A stretch of DNA of 64,000 nucleotides from Circinella minor (lineage: Eukaryota > Mucoromycota > Mucoromycetes > Mucorales > Lichtheimiaceae): the NCBI GenBank assembly GCA_016758965.1, contig JAEPRB010000170.1, positions 14,268 through 78,267 on the forward strand, in the 5' to 3' direction. Numbering within the stretch: position 1 is the first letter of the stretch; every line of letters starts with the position of its first letter. Under the pieces are notes generated by a model. The model worked only from the letters and a program-made list of their open reading frames with translations, was not told the origin of the DNA and did no database searches. The position numbers and the translations under genes are program-made. Positions 44,826 to 57,468 of this stretch are shown here, one piece after another.

Positions 44826-45729
44826 AAATCATGTTCTGATTAGTATACCAGCTCTATTAAATGTATTTGAAAATAAGTAGTCAAGTTAATTTTACATAAA
44901 TGTCATGAAGATTTCTTTAAGTACGTACAATAAATAAAATAATACATTTTTAACTTTTTATTATGCAACTTTTTTTTGAAATCTTTATTTGAAAAGAAGT
45001 TCATGTCCTGCTAACAAGAATAACCAATACCATCGAAAATGATGACATGAGTATGTACATGTTATTAGGCCATTTAGATGAAGGTGTTTTTTTATAATAG
45101 ACCGATCTAGATTTAATTGACCATTTCAAATTAGATCTGTTAGCCTAGTTTGTCCACAGGTTAAAAAACCTGAACTCGAATCGGTTTCATAAAAATTGGG
45201 GGATCAGATCCGTCATTCGTGATGATAAGAATGTGTATAGTATAGTCGTTTGAAATCATTTAAGAAAAGTAAAGCATTGGTAACAGCAGGTATGCTTTTA
45301 TTATTTTCGTTTCAAAAACATAATAAAAATAAAAATAAAAAGAGTAAACCAGTCAAATTATTTCCTTATACTAAAAAAAAATGTTTATTATTACAGTGGC
45401 TATTACTATATTCTGAAATCTTCTTATCATCGTCAAAGAGTCGAAACCATAAATCAACTAGAACACTCGTACGCATTTTATTACTATCAAGGCAGTTACG
45501 TTCAGGTGGTAAAAAAAAGGCTTTGAATGTATTGATGACAGAGTGATAGTCAAATATAGGTGCTATCAACTTTTAACTGCGGTCAATCATTTACTTCCCC
45601 ATGTCAGTAATGAAGTACAGTCGTGCTGCTGTAACCGATCGTTGGGCCGGCCAAGGGATAGACATTAATTTATCACACAAGATGATCTGCTTTGATAAAA
45701 AAAAAGGAGACCTATCCATTTATCATTAA
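44826..45729. other. Region between the inverted duplicates
   Basis: AT-rich. A Lys/Leu-rich 98-codon plus-strand frame (45250-45546) starts at TTG and shows no domain. I do not call it a gene. Confidence 0.4.
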
Positions 45730-46140
45730 AAAGTAGTAGTATCTAATGAAAGTAATGTATTGCAAAGTATAGAGAGTGTTTTATCAATAATGTAAATGGA
45801 TGCAAGGACAAATCTCTTCACCCCATTTGATACGAAATGGACTTTCTGTCACAATACCCCAATATAAATTTAGATTTCCTACAAGTATATCTGATTTGGA
45901 ATCTTTAATGGATCCATTGATTACTTTGATGACATTTGTGGTAACTATTTCTATCATGCAACAGAAGATAAATATGGTTGGGTATGCATTTATTTATTAT
46001 TTTCTACTACAATAGACACATATGGAAGGCCATGCCAATAGTATCAGAATGCACTCGACGAGTTGGATAACAGAAAGGGATCGATAGGTAAACAGTTTGG
46101 TAGACTCAAGTCTCCCTTGGGAGGAAACACCAAAATCGAA
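45730..46140 (+). pseudogene. Inverted partial duplicate of family member 2
   Basis: The plus strand reads MQGQISSPHLIRNGLSV, YKFRFPTSISDLESLMD, LITLMTFV, an intron with the same flanks as in the minus-strand copy (GTAACTATTTCTATCATGCA against GTAAATATTTCTGTCATGCA), then QNALDELDNRKGSIGKQFG. Similarity extends through the intron, so this is a genomic duplication rather than a retrocopy. The frame is open across LESLMDPLITLMTFV where copy 43706 is shifted. Upstream exons are eroded. Confidence 0.7.
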
Positions 46141-48908
46141 TGCGAGAGACCGACATGGTATTTCCCCTGTACGTGATGATCAAACCAAATCCAGGATATC
46201 TTTATACCTATTTGGCAATACAAAAGATGATGATGACTGTGCGAGTGATGGGGAACCAGATGATGATCTAGGCATAGGCGAAATACCAGAAGCTGATGAA
46301 GTTAACGAGTATGATTTTTATAATGGCGGCGAAAAGTGGATGTTATATCAATGAAATTTTAATAAAAGAAAAGCGACAGTAAGAAGTCAACGAGACCCAA
46401 AAGAACAAAATTGAACTACGTAAAGTTTATTAAAATAAAATATTCTCTCTATTTGTATTCAGTCTTTATCAATGGCCAGATATATCAATATGTGTGTATG
46501 GGGATATATGTGGTCTTTCGATTTGTAATGATTGCGTGAATTATCATAATAAGGTAAATTGATTTTCAAATTAGACTTTGTACAGTTGACGATATGATCC
46601 GTCCATGCAACTATTATCTGTTATCATTAAGAAAGACGGACTTGGATTTTATAAATCATTGTCCAAATATGTAGGGAAATACCAAAATAATGTTAAATGA
46701 CTACCGTTATGAAGCCATTGTAGGTTGGATACAACACTGTGTAAACATTAATACTGGTGAATCATATTCAAACCATCCACTTCAAGAATCAGTAGCTTAA
46801 TTATACCCCAAGACAATTACAAGATGGTGTGACAAAAGCACACTATGATAAAAATAAAAATACTACATACGTAATAATAATGAAGCTGGTATAAAAACGA
46901 AAATCAAAATATAAGAGTCCTTGGTAATGACATTAAACTTGCTGGTGCCAGATGGTTTAATTTTCAAAGTGAAAAGAGGAATTTTATGGGCTATATACAC
47001 AATAAAAATTATACGTTTTAACTTTTATATACATAAAAATTTTATGTACGTAACTTTGTAAATATATTTTTTCCTCTTATAAACCAATGGCTACTTATTG
47101 ACTATCATCTGATAAACATTTGGTTTTGGGTGTGTTGCTTACTGTATGGTTTTTTTTTTTTTTTTTGGATTTATAGTATTTTGAATATTACTACACTTTT
47201 TTCTTTCAATAATCTTAGTAACCATATAAATAATAAATGGTGAGGTAAAATTAGAACTATGATACGTATTATCATAAAGCGCATCAATTAGATGGATATT
47301 TATATACAGTTCAAGGAAAAATATAAAACACATTCAGTTAGAATACCATACACTCGGCTCTTCATTTTTATTGACCAAATTCGAAACCGGAAACAAAGAT
47401 CATTATAAGTATATGCTAAGATTTATTTACATAATATTTGATAGTTATTGTACATTATTCCTCCCTCCCCCCCTCCTCCTCCTCATTCTCATTCTAATCC
47501 ATTCCGAAATCACAACGTGATCTTCCATTGTCAAGTAGCATCTGTTGCTATCTACATAATAGATCAATATAGTTAGCTCAACACATGCATTTCAGACTAT
47601 AAAAAAAATGTACGTGATCAAGTACCAGCTCATAAACTTACCGCAAGAATTATCAGAAAACCTGCTTGTATTGATAGTGTTCATCTGGTAGACAATTGGC
47701 AAAATAAATAAGTCTATACATGTAATAGAAATTAATAAGTTAGTAATAATTCAACGGAAAAAAAAATTATGTACAGCTCTGCAAGATGATAAAACGTCGT
47801 CGTCCAGGATTTACACATAAAAGCAACCGTCCTCCCCTAACATGCACCATGAAAAGCGGTATATGCTTAGGACAAACGACATACAAAACCCTGTTGCGTG
47901 TTCAACGTAACTATTACTCAAACGATTATGTACGTAATGGGAACATAACCATGCAGCATTTAGCATGTTCCTTCAAAAACCTACTAATCAGTTACATAAA
48001 TACATTACAGCACTCCTTCCCGTTTATTTCAATTATAACTTCTCTCTTGTACTATTGTCACTTGCAGCCGCAATAATATCACTTCTATCGAACATGTTAT
48101 TGTATTAAATAAAATATCACGGAGTTCTAACCAGCTCTCATACAAAAAAAAAGGTTCTTACACCATAGTGGGGTTGAGGCCGATTCATGCAATGATGGAA
48201 AAATCAACGTGACACCAGTTGATCGTACCACTATAATCCAATGGTGACATTTCAACATCATTCTAAATACATAGTAATTCTTGCATAAATCACATTATAT
48301 ATGTATATAACAATCCGTTAATATATACGTATCTTTCGACTTTTAAGAACTGTTTTAATTGTATAGTATATAAAAGCTTTCAAAATTATCTACTTAAAGT
48401 CTGCTGTTTACGTAATAAGAAGGAACTTGTAACGTAAGAAGCTTTACTAAGATACGTACTAATAAATCAATGAAAAAAGTGTACTTTTTACACCAACTTT
48501 TTTTGCCCCATAATTAGTTTTGATCATCGAATTATATGTAGAAATTTTTGTTTTATTTACTACTGACAACTTTAATACGTAATTGTTATTTTTTTATAAC
48601 AAATCTTTTGCTATTAGGTGTTATTTTTGTGTAACGAGAGAGAGAAAAATTATATAATCTCTGTGATTATGTCTGTTTGGAGGGGGGGGGGAGAGAAAGG
48701 TGAATGGAATTATTATTGTTTGTTTGTTTCTGATATTATTATATAATATGGTTGTTGTTGGGGAAGAGTGGATATAAACATTATAATTTGGTATGTAAAA
48801 TGATAAAGATATATAAATTGTTTTTTGTATATAAAAAGTTTGGTTATTTTGTTGTAAATATGGGGAAATGGAAATATAAGAGCAATTGGGTAAAAAAAAA
48901 TTGATTTT
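46141..48908. other. Gene-poor region with coding traces
   Basis: Traces only. A frame at 46097-46354 ends in an acidic tail. Another at 46691-46850 reads MLNDYRYEAIVGWIQHCV ... stop ... YPKTITRWCDK, which looks like an old coding fragment. A 96-codon frame at 47786-48076 has no known domain. Otherwise the DNA is AT-rich. Confidence 0.4.
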
Positions 48909-51177
48909 TTAGGTAGTACACCAGATTTCCATTCTTTCTGGATTACTACTATTTGTTCGCATTCTACAAATCTGCCTTGCCATATTGAGATCATCATCAT
49001 CAATCATAATTACCATTTCTTCATCTTCATCTTTATATTGTAACCGTAATGTGGAAGGTGCATTAAATTTCGTTTTTACTTTATGTAATAATTCATCAAA
49101 TGTAACATGAGTTGACATTAATAAAATTCTTGTATCTGAAAAATGGACTTTGATTTTAATTTTGTTGGTTGTATCTTTTGATGTAGATGATGATGTAGAT
49201 GATAATGAGAGTTGAGGTATAAAAGAATGATCCAAACTAGGATTACTTGTTGTTACGTCTTTTTCATCTATTATATTGTCGTCAGAAATGTCATTATCTG
49301 TATCTTCGTTTTCTTCACTTTCGTCTTCATCGTCTTCTTCACTCTCGTCTTCATCGTCTTCTTCGCTTTCGTCTCCATCGTTTTCTTCATTTTCTTCCTC
49401 ACTTTCATCTTGATCGTCTTGGTCGTCTTCCTCACTTTCCTCTTCATCGTCGCTAGGCCAAACCATACCGGGCAAATTCAAGTCATTTATCCGTTCCTCT
49501 TGATTTTCAAGAATATTTGTCATTTTGTTGGTGTTTATCTTTAAATTATTTGCTTTGATGGCTTTTTTCAAGTTCATACATATACTCTATAAAATAAACA
49601 CGGTGAGGAAAGAATCAATAGTGGTTCAAAAGCCTAGTTTTTTTCTACTTGTTTTTACGTACCTTCACTGTCTCAATAGATGATATTAAATTCATTATAC
49701 CATTTTCTTTTAATGCTTGGTGTGTTGTAGGGAAAGATATATTATGGATATTTTGTAAGACATAGAAACCTTTAAGGTATTTGAGGACATAAATTTGGCA
49801 GCTAAAGCCCATTATTTGTATAAGCGGAATAACAGTGGTGGTTTGAGGGAGACCAGAGAGAAGAAGATGGTTTAAGTGGAATTTTGAGATGAGAACTTCT
49901 TTTAATTTATCATTGTAAAGTTTACTTGGTATTGCTTTTTTTGCGAATTCACCAACAGATAAATCAGGTTGCTTTGTATTCATTGTAGATAAAACACGCA
50001 AATCAATTTTCATTTTCATTTTTTCATTTTTTGCTCTCTTGGGATGTGTATCTCCCCTAATGAAAAACAGATTTTGTAATTTAGTATGTAATTTAGTATG
50101 TAATTTTAAGAATCATCCATTTTGACTTACCAATGAAGAGATAAACCACTATTACTAAAAATCTTCAAATACATAGCACCAAAATTTTATAATAAAATCT
50201 TGTTCTGAATATAATGCGACAGTTTGCGGTTTAACAAGTATTCCTTATATACATGCATTTCAATTCTATACATGATGTTTTAGAAGGAAAGAATATTATA
50301 TGAAATTTTGTCAAAAAAAAAAAAATTGCTTACATGTTCCTGTAAATATTGTAATAACGTCGTTCACGGCTATTTTTGGGTGTATGTAGAGATTTCAAAA
50401 ACTTTTTCATATACGCGACAGAAAAGGACTTGGTCTATTTTGTAAGTCAGTAGTGTTATTCTTGCATTGGAAATAAATATTTGCAATAATATTAAACTTA
50501 CTTTTTTTTCAAAGGATGTAATAATTGGAGTATTCTTCGGTTTGATGATATGGACAGGTTTCTTGTAATCTTGTAAGTACTTATTTAATTCCTCTGAAAA
50601 ACAATTAGCTTGTGATCCTTGGCTTGTGTCAGTAGTATCGATTATATAATTTTTGGTTATCCTAATACAAAAGACAAAATTATGTATATTAGTATAGCCA
50701 GTCAAATAAAAAGAAGTGAGTGAATATTTCGCCTTTTTGCCTTTATTAGTATTTCGGTAGCGTTTTAAAAATGAAACAGCAACATTACTATCCGTGTTGA
50801 TCTAAAGGAAAATGGAATAAATAATCTAATATTGGAATAATTGAGAAAAGATGTATATTCAAACCTTTCTTTTTTTTGCAGTAGCCGTGTTCTTCTTGAT
50901 AACTGACTTCTATTGTAAACAATATTGTAAATGACACGTAAAAATAGTATTTTGTATATGAATCGATAAAATCGTACCTTTCTTTTACCACTTTTCTTCT
51001 TGCTAGTACTTTCGTCTACTTCCTATAAAATAAACCAAATTTGGTTAATAATTGCCGTGAAGGCAAGCTTCAAAGACAATTAATACTTACTTTATCAATG
51101 TCATCTAATGCTGCTTTGTTTATTTTAATAAAAACTTTTTTTTGTTGCTTTATAAAGCTTCTTAATTCTTTGCTCAT
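48909..51177 (-). CDS. PD-(D/E)XK-like family protein fused to acidic linker and PB1 domain
   Basis: Exons on the minus strand: 51177-51091, 51022-50978, 50909-50865, 50801-50502, then about 50460-50417, a probable small exon near 50334-50369, about 50131-50240, 50056-49663 and 49586-48909. The N-terminus is Lys-rich (VDESTSKKKSGKRK), likely nuclear. The core has YSEQDFIIKFWCYVFEDF, SLHWGDTHP, KIDLRVLSTMNTKQPDLSV and GEFAKKAIPSKLYNDKLKE, followed by VPLIQIMGF-type beta segments: D...GE-x-x-K as in the family. The last exon continues SICMNLKKAIKANNL without a stop into a long Asp/Glu/Ser run and a PB1 domain: KIKVHFSDTRIL with the basic-cluster Lys, and OPCA-like YKDEDEEMVIMIDDDDL. A one-base excess in the T-run at 50157-50161 breaks frame and may be an error or early decay. 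The PB1 part could instead start at an internal Met (MTNILENQEE). Confidence 0.7.
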
Positions 51178-52006
51178 TTTTGGGAAGAGGTAATAAATGG
51201 TTGTAAGTTGGTGGCCCAGGGTTTTTACAACAATCACAGCTGGAATTTAAAAATGTGGCTATTACCATTGCTGTGAAAAAGTTGCATAAGAAGTACCAAG
51301 CAATGCCAAATAACCCTCTTTTTTTTTTTTAAAAAAAAAAAAAAGCAATGAGTCGTTCAAAAAAAGAAAGTTTTAAATCAAAAAAGCACAAAAACAATAT
51401 CCGTCAGTTGAGATGTCTTACTAAAGGTTATTATTAAATAGCTATAGTAAACAGAGTTTATTTTCAAACATTTATACGGTTTTCTTGATTTTATTTCATT
51501 TCTACCAGATCAAATATCTGGTACTCGAACCAGGAAGTCATTGACTATCCCGTTTTTCTAGCTATTTCTCACATACTGGTTTCTCAGGACGCTCTTTGGT
51601 TAGCATGATTCTTCCGAGTTCTGATATTCAAAAGACCTTTTCATCTTTAATTCATTTCCTTTTCTTTCTAGTCAAGAACGTATGTCTTCCAATAATCTTT
51701 CTTCTACTGCTACTACTGAGTTATGAGTGTGATTTATTACTTTAGGAGACCCACTGTTAATACCTTTTTTTTTTTTGGCTCTTTAAAATCTGGGGTATAA
51801 CTAATCAGCGCTTTCTTTTTTAAACTCCTTAATAAGATATCAATGCATTGTCAAACAAAAATGTTAGCTTCGCGTTGATGTAATACAAGCTTTTTTTTTT
51901 CTTTTTTTTTTTTTTAAGAAAAAAAAAAAAACTCGTCTCTCGTTTTCCCTTTTTTTTTCATTTTTTTTTCGCTCGACTTGATTAAACAACAAACAAACAA
52001 AAAAGC
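51178..52006. other. Divergent intergenic region
   Basis: It separates the PB1-fusion gene (-) from the VPS9 gene (+). It has long A/T runs (51320-51345, 51890-51968) and a C/T-rich leader before 52007. No gene is supported. Confidence 0.5.
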
Positions 52007-53322
52007 ATGTTTCGTTTCGATTCATTTCGACAATCAGAAGGACCTAATTCTTCCACTTCAACATCGTCGTCCACTTCTACGAATACTGAAAAAGGAAGAA
52101 GAAAATCAACGTCTTCTTCTCCTGTTCATACTAATGCTGATAATAATAAATCAATCAACTTTTTACAACGCATGACAAGTGCTGATACCATCTTACGATC
52201 GACTCCTTCCATGAAACGACCTAGTTTTTCAAGTTTACAAACTAGTTTTTCTTCATCTACAACTTCTTCAATGACTTCATCTTTTTCTATACCCGTTCCT
52301 ACCAATTCTTGGGGAATGCTTGCATTATCACGTCTTAGGGCAGCAGACGATGGTGAATTCGATGACATTATAGATCTTTTACTGACACGGGAGAAGGTAA
52401 CTTTTTATTTTCAAATGGTTGGAAGGGAGAGAACCTTCTTTGTTGTTGTTGTTGTTAAGTTAAGCTTGTCAGTCAGTTATAATGAATGTATTTTGCTTTT
52501 CCCTTTTTTTTTAAAAAAAAAAGTGAATTTCGGTGGGGGGGGGGAAAGAGGGGGGGGGGATTGTTTATCATTAGTATACATTATATATATATTGATTATT
52601 CTTGTCTAGGCTTTGCTCTTATTACCAGTGTCACAACCTTCACATCCTTCAGCTATAATAGATCGTGAATTTATTCAAGATCATGTTATTGTATATCAAG
52701 GAAATCATGACCAAGTTATATCTTTAAGTGGAATTCGAGGAATATTTCAAAAGTAAAAAAAAAAAAAAAAGGGGGGGGGGAGGGAAGAAAAAGAAGGAGT
52801 GTGGATTTCTATGGGGAGAAATATTGAATGAAGGTAAATCACATTATTATTAATAATTTTACTAACATTTATTTATTATAAAGTGATCAATTTATTACTG
52901 TAGGTTTGTTGCCAAGTGAACGAGAAGTATCATCTATTATGACGGGATCCCCTGCAAAAAAGTAATTCCTCCCCCTCCCTTTTTTTTTTTTTTAAAAAAA
53001 AGAAAGGAAGTTTTAATATTTAAATTTTCAATTATCTAGATCTCTTTTTGATACATTCAGTCTTGACCCGGGATCTATTAATACAGATTGTCCAAAATAT
53101 AATATTCTTGCAAGTCATGTACAATTACCTTTACGGGATGATAAATCAATTACAGTCATGTTAATACAAAAACCAATATCAAAAGCAGAAGTCAGTGAAT
53201 GGGCTGAATCTCAAAAAAAGAACCAAGATAACAATAAAGAACAACCAACGGGTACTTTAGATATAAAACAATTATCAAATACTGTGGGAACTAATTCAAG
53301 AGTAAATGAGTAAGCTATCATC

Positions 53323-53354
<32 letters not shown>

Positions 53355-55595
53355 ATATATAAAAGAGAAAAGAGGATAGTAAAATAGCTAAAATATGTTA
53401 ATTGATTAACCTATTATTCTATTAGATTTATTAAAACATTTAGAAAACGTCCACCACGTAATTTGGATCTTGCTAGTGGCGCCTTATTAGATCTTTTGGA
53501 TGTGTTTATTGACGAGGATAATATGGATGATGAACAAATTGATGATATTGAATCATATATATGTTATGAACTTTATGACTGGTACGTATGGAAAAAAACA
53601 ACAACTATATATTCTATATTTGATCCGTACAGATAAAGAAGTAAAGAAAATAAAAGTAAGGAAACAGATTAATGTAGACTATTTGAATATATATAGTTTA
53701 TTTACTACTCCTGGAGGTGATGAATCACTACAAGACGAAGCTCTCGAATCTCGAATAGCAGCACTCAATCTTTTGGATCTTAATATGGAGCATCTTGGTG
53801 TTATTGTTGAAGACGAATCGGAAACAGAAGATATTGAAGCTGTTGTTAAGGAAGCCGGATTACAGTTACAACAGTTAAATTCAATTCCTGATGCAAAAGG
53901 AAAATTAAACGGACTTGTTAAAACACATCAAATCATTGTGGGTATGTAATAATTATATTTATATAATATATGTATGTGTATCTATGGGGGAACTTATAAG
54001 ATATTAATCCGGGTGAAATGGATAATTTATATAGATGCAATTGAAGGATTTGCAGAAAAATATCGTAAAGCAAAATTAGATGGTGATTTAGAGGTGGTAC
54101 AGGAAATGAAACATGCAATGTCAACAGTAAACGAAGAAGAAGCGCATAATACGAATGACAGTAAATCATCTTCTGATACAACAACCTCAAGTAATGTTAA
54201 AAAAGTAGAAGAAGAAAAAGCATCAGAACCAGTGGAATCACCATTATCACCATCCACTGAACTTCTACATGCGGATACAGCTTCAATAACATCATCCATT
54301 GATAAAAAATTACCCACCGTTCCGTCACCAACGGCGGATGTTATTGATACACCGACATCCGATCATCAAAGTCTTCGATCAGCTAGTGCAGATGTGTTAT
54401 TACCACTTTTAATTTTCTCGATTGTTAAATCAAATCCTACTAGCTTTTTATCCAATTTACGATTTATTCAACGATTTAGAAGACCATCACGGATTACAGG
54501 ACAAGAAAGTTATTGTTTGACTAACATTGTATGTTTTTTTTTTTTTTTGCTTCAATTCTTATTTTTGCAAAGAGTGATATGGAGGATGAAAAATGTTTCT
54601 ATATATGTAATTGGATGCAAACGTTGTATTTATTTATTATCTTATAGATGGCAGCGGTATCGTTTCTTGAAACCACTAATCTTGTTGGTCTTGGGTTATC
54701 TGCAGACAAAGTACTTAGGTAAACTAATTATACAGATAAATGAAACAAACACCCTACATAGATTTTTTTTTGTCGTACTGTATCTATAGATTCGTGTCAT
54801 TTTTTATTTTTCAAAAAGCTAATCTATCGGCCATTTTATAGCAACGTCACAGATTTTAATGTACCACCTGTGGTTCCTCCCAAACCAAGCTCTTTACCAT
54901 CAAGTCCACAACAACAACAACAACAACAACAACAACGAAACAATAATGATGCAGTAGGAGCACAACAAGGTGGTTTAAAACTTATGTCTGATGTTATGGA
55001 TAGTTCATATAGAATGTTTGATGGTATTGGTAAATTATGGCAACGAGACGGATCCATGAATAGTAGTAGTAGTAGTAGTGGTGGTGGTAAAGGAGGCGTT
55101 CCTCCTCCTGCATCTCTTTCTAGTTCTACATCAACAAGTAGTGGAAACATGATGGATCAAATGATGAATCGTGTTCGAGCTACATCGACTGGTGAAAGTG
55201 AATTAAAAGACATGCCAACAAATAGTAATAACGGGGGTAGCAGTATATCAAAAGAGTCTGTTAAAGATCATAGTGTTAATAGATTAAGGGTAAATGTTAT
55301 TTTAATTATTGACTTTATTATATTTGTTTCAAAATATTCAGTAAATGTAGTATTTTATTTTAAATTATATATATAATTTCTATAGTCTCGGCCCGATGCA
55401 GCCTTTCATGCATTACTGCAAGCACCATCCCAATTTATACATTCGGTAAATAACTCTAAAAATAATATCGATGGGCCATTACAAAAATTTTTGGATAAGA
55501 AATCAGTAGATGATTTGAAAATTGGAGAAGTTGCTGAATTATTAGCTGATTATAAACGATTAGCGGCTATTATAAAGCAAGCGAATTTGTCTTGA
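52007..55595 (+). CDS. VPS9-domain Rab5-family guanine nucleotide exchange factor
   Basis: Ten exons (52007-52396, 52610-52752, 52884-52961, 53040-53309, 53426-53581, 53697-53941, 54035-54528, 54648-54718, 54842-55289, 55386-55595) give 834 aa in phase. The Ser/Thr-rich N-terminus is followed by a helical region, then the VPS9 core at about residues 540-615: SADVLLPLLIFSIVKSNP, SNLRFIQRFR, GQESYCLTNIMAAVSFLE, NLVGLGLS. These contain the conserved D, P and Y-x-x-x-N of VPS9 domains. A poly-Gln and Ser/Gly-rich tail ends in a short helix (VAELLADYKRLAAIIKQA). Role: nucleotide exchange on Rab5/Vps21 at early endosomes, vacuolar sorting. It resembles yeast Muk1/Vps9, but I see no CUE motif. No damage. 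Confidence 0.93.
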
Positions 55596-55969
55596 TATCA
55601 TATTTAAATTTATTATAACTGATTATAATAAAAAGAAAAAGATTCTATATAAAAGAATTTACATAGCTTATATAAAAGAAGATATAATATAAATCTCGAG
55701 TTTTCTGCTACTCTTATGAACAAATCAAGTTATGGGGAGGGGGAGGGGAACGTTTGGTTGGCATGGTTATATGTTGTCAACATATCTCTCTTTTTTTTTT
55801 TTTTTTGAAGGACAGTCTCAGAAACATTTAAAATCAATGCGAAGGGAAGCTTTTCTTTTTTTTTTAAAAAAAAAAAAGAGAAACGGAACCCCGTCAATTT
55901 TGTTATTTTGACACGTTAAAGTTAAATTCGAAAAACCCATTCAAATAAAACAATAATAACAATAATAAA
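55596..55969. other. Intergenic VPS9-metaxin
   Basis: 374 bp with A/T runs. It serves as 3' region of the VPS9 gene and promoter of the next gene. The immediate leader is A-rich (CAATAATAACAATAATAAA before ATG). Confidence 0.5.
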
Positions 55970-57468
55970 ATGGCAACAACCGATCAATCACCTACAGAAC
56001 AACAACAATGGCCACAATTACCTACTATTGAATTACCTCCTTTTCTAGATTTTCTCAAACTTAAAAATTTCCCATTAAAAGTGTATCCACCCGTTTACGA
56101 ACGATCCAAATTAACGAACGACACATTATACATTTATGGTCCCGGTTGGAGGAATTCATGGGGTAGTTTTGATGTACAATGTTTACAAATACAGGTAATA
56201 AGCGAAAAAGAAAGAAAAACGTCAGAATGATTTTTTACATTTCATAAAAGTTTAGGAAATATAAAAATACAATACAATGAAAGAACTAAAACTATTATTT
56301 ATTGTTATTGTTGTCAATTTTTTTTTTATAGATCTATTTAAAGTTTTGTGGTATTGACTTTGAAGTAAAGAATAGCAACGAACCAAATAGTTCACCTTCT
56401 GGTAAAAAAAAAAAACCATCTTATTATTATATCGTTTTGAAAGAGAATAGAAAGAAACTCAAATTATTTATGAATAATAGGAAAATTACCTTATCTTGAA
56501 ACAGTGACAGGTGCTGTTTATGATACGGATCAAATTCAAAAATGGATTACTGAAAGGGTAAAAATTTATTTATAAGATAAAAGAAAAAGAATCTTTATTT
56601 TTATTGTTTAAAAAAAAAAGTTGTTTGACTGGGATCGATGGGGTGGAATATTATATTAGGGCAAAGCAAAAACATTAACCTCACCGTCCGACCAAGAACA
56701 AGCAAAAGCCTTTATTGCATTGGCTAATACAAAATTGCATGCTGCATGGGTAACACCTCTTTTATTCTTTTTTTACTCTGTCATAAACGCATATGAGATA
56801 TGAGTGGATGGATAGATTGGAAGAATTATAAATGTGTTCAATATACTGAAATTTCGATTTTTATTTTTTCTAGCTCTTTTCATCATGGCTTGAACCTCTC
56901 AATTATTCCGAAATCACATCCAAAGCATATTATGGACATGTCCCTGGGCCTATTAATCATCTTTTGGCATATCAAAAACAAAACGAAGTTGTACAAACAT
57001 TGTTAACGGATCGGGACATTTTAGTTCGTGAAGAGGCAAGTAAAATAACCATTACTGGCAAAATCAATCTGAATATCTGGGTTATGGAGTGATTAATCTA
57101 GTTGCTAATAATATAAATAATAGATTTATAATGATGCAGCACAAACACTAGAAGCACTTTCTATTAAATTAGGGGATAATTCATATTATTTTGATTCTAG
57201 GTAAATATATATGCTGAATATAAGAGTGCGTTGAGGAATAGGTTAGATTGCAATTATTAACAAATATCATTGGAAAAATAGTGAGCCTACTTGGATCGAT
57301 GCTGTTATCTTTTCTTATATTCATGCCATCATGTCCATGCCAACCTTACCTGGAAGCACATTAGGAGATGAAGAGAAAAAACAAGCAATGACATTAAGAA
57401 ATATGGTTCGCAAGCATGAAAATCTTGTTCGCTATGCCAAATCAATGTATGATCAATGGATTAAATAA
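55970..57468 (+). CDS. Metaxin-like protein, SAM complex (Sam37/Sam35 type)
   Basis: Seven exons (55970-56194, 56332-56401, 56481-56557, 56660-56749, 56874-57035, 57124-57200, 57282-57468) give 295 aa. The N-terminal GST-like thioredoxin fold has TLYIYGPGWRNSWGSFDVQC, YLKFCGIDFEVKNSNEP and GKLPYLE; the C-terminal helical GST region has ALANTKLHAAWLFSSWLEP and EPTWIDAVIFSYIHAIMSM. The order and the GKLPYL motif are those of metaxins/Sam37, which sort and assemble beta-barrel proteins at the mitochondrial outer membrane. I see no obvious C-terminal membrane anchor, so a Sam35/metaxin-2-like role is possible. The intron 57036-57123 begins with GC: the only frame-preserving junction is GAG|GCAAGT...TAG|ATT. 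Confidence 0.88.

Noticed and set aside
45250..45546. 98-codon Lys/Leu-rich plus-strand frame
   Set aside because: Starts at TTG, no domain, AT-rich bias explains the composition.
48713..49003. Minus-strand 96-codon frame overlapping the PB1 gene end
   Set aside because: Out of frame with a clear PB1 coding exon, and low-complexity.
49212..49544. Plus-strand frame rich in Phe/Val/Ile opposite the acidic linker
   Set aside because: It is the complement of the GAA/GAT-rich acidic run. Such mirrors arise automatically and it has no domain.
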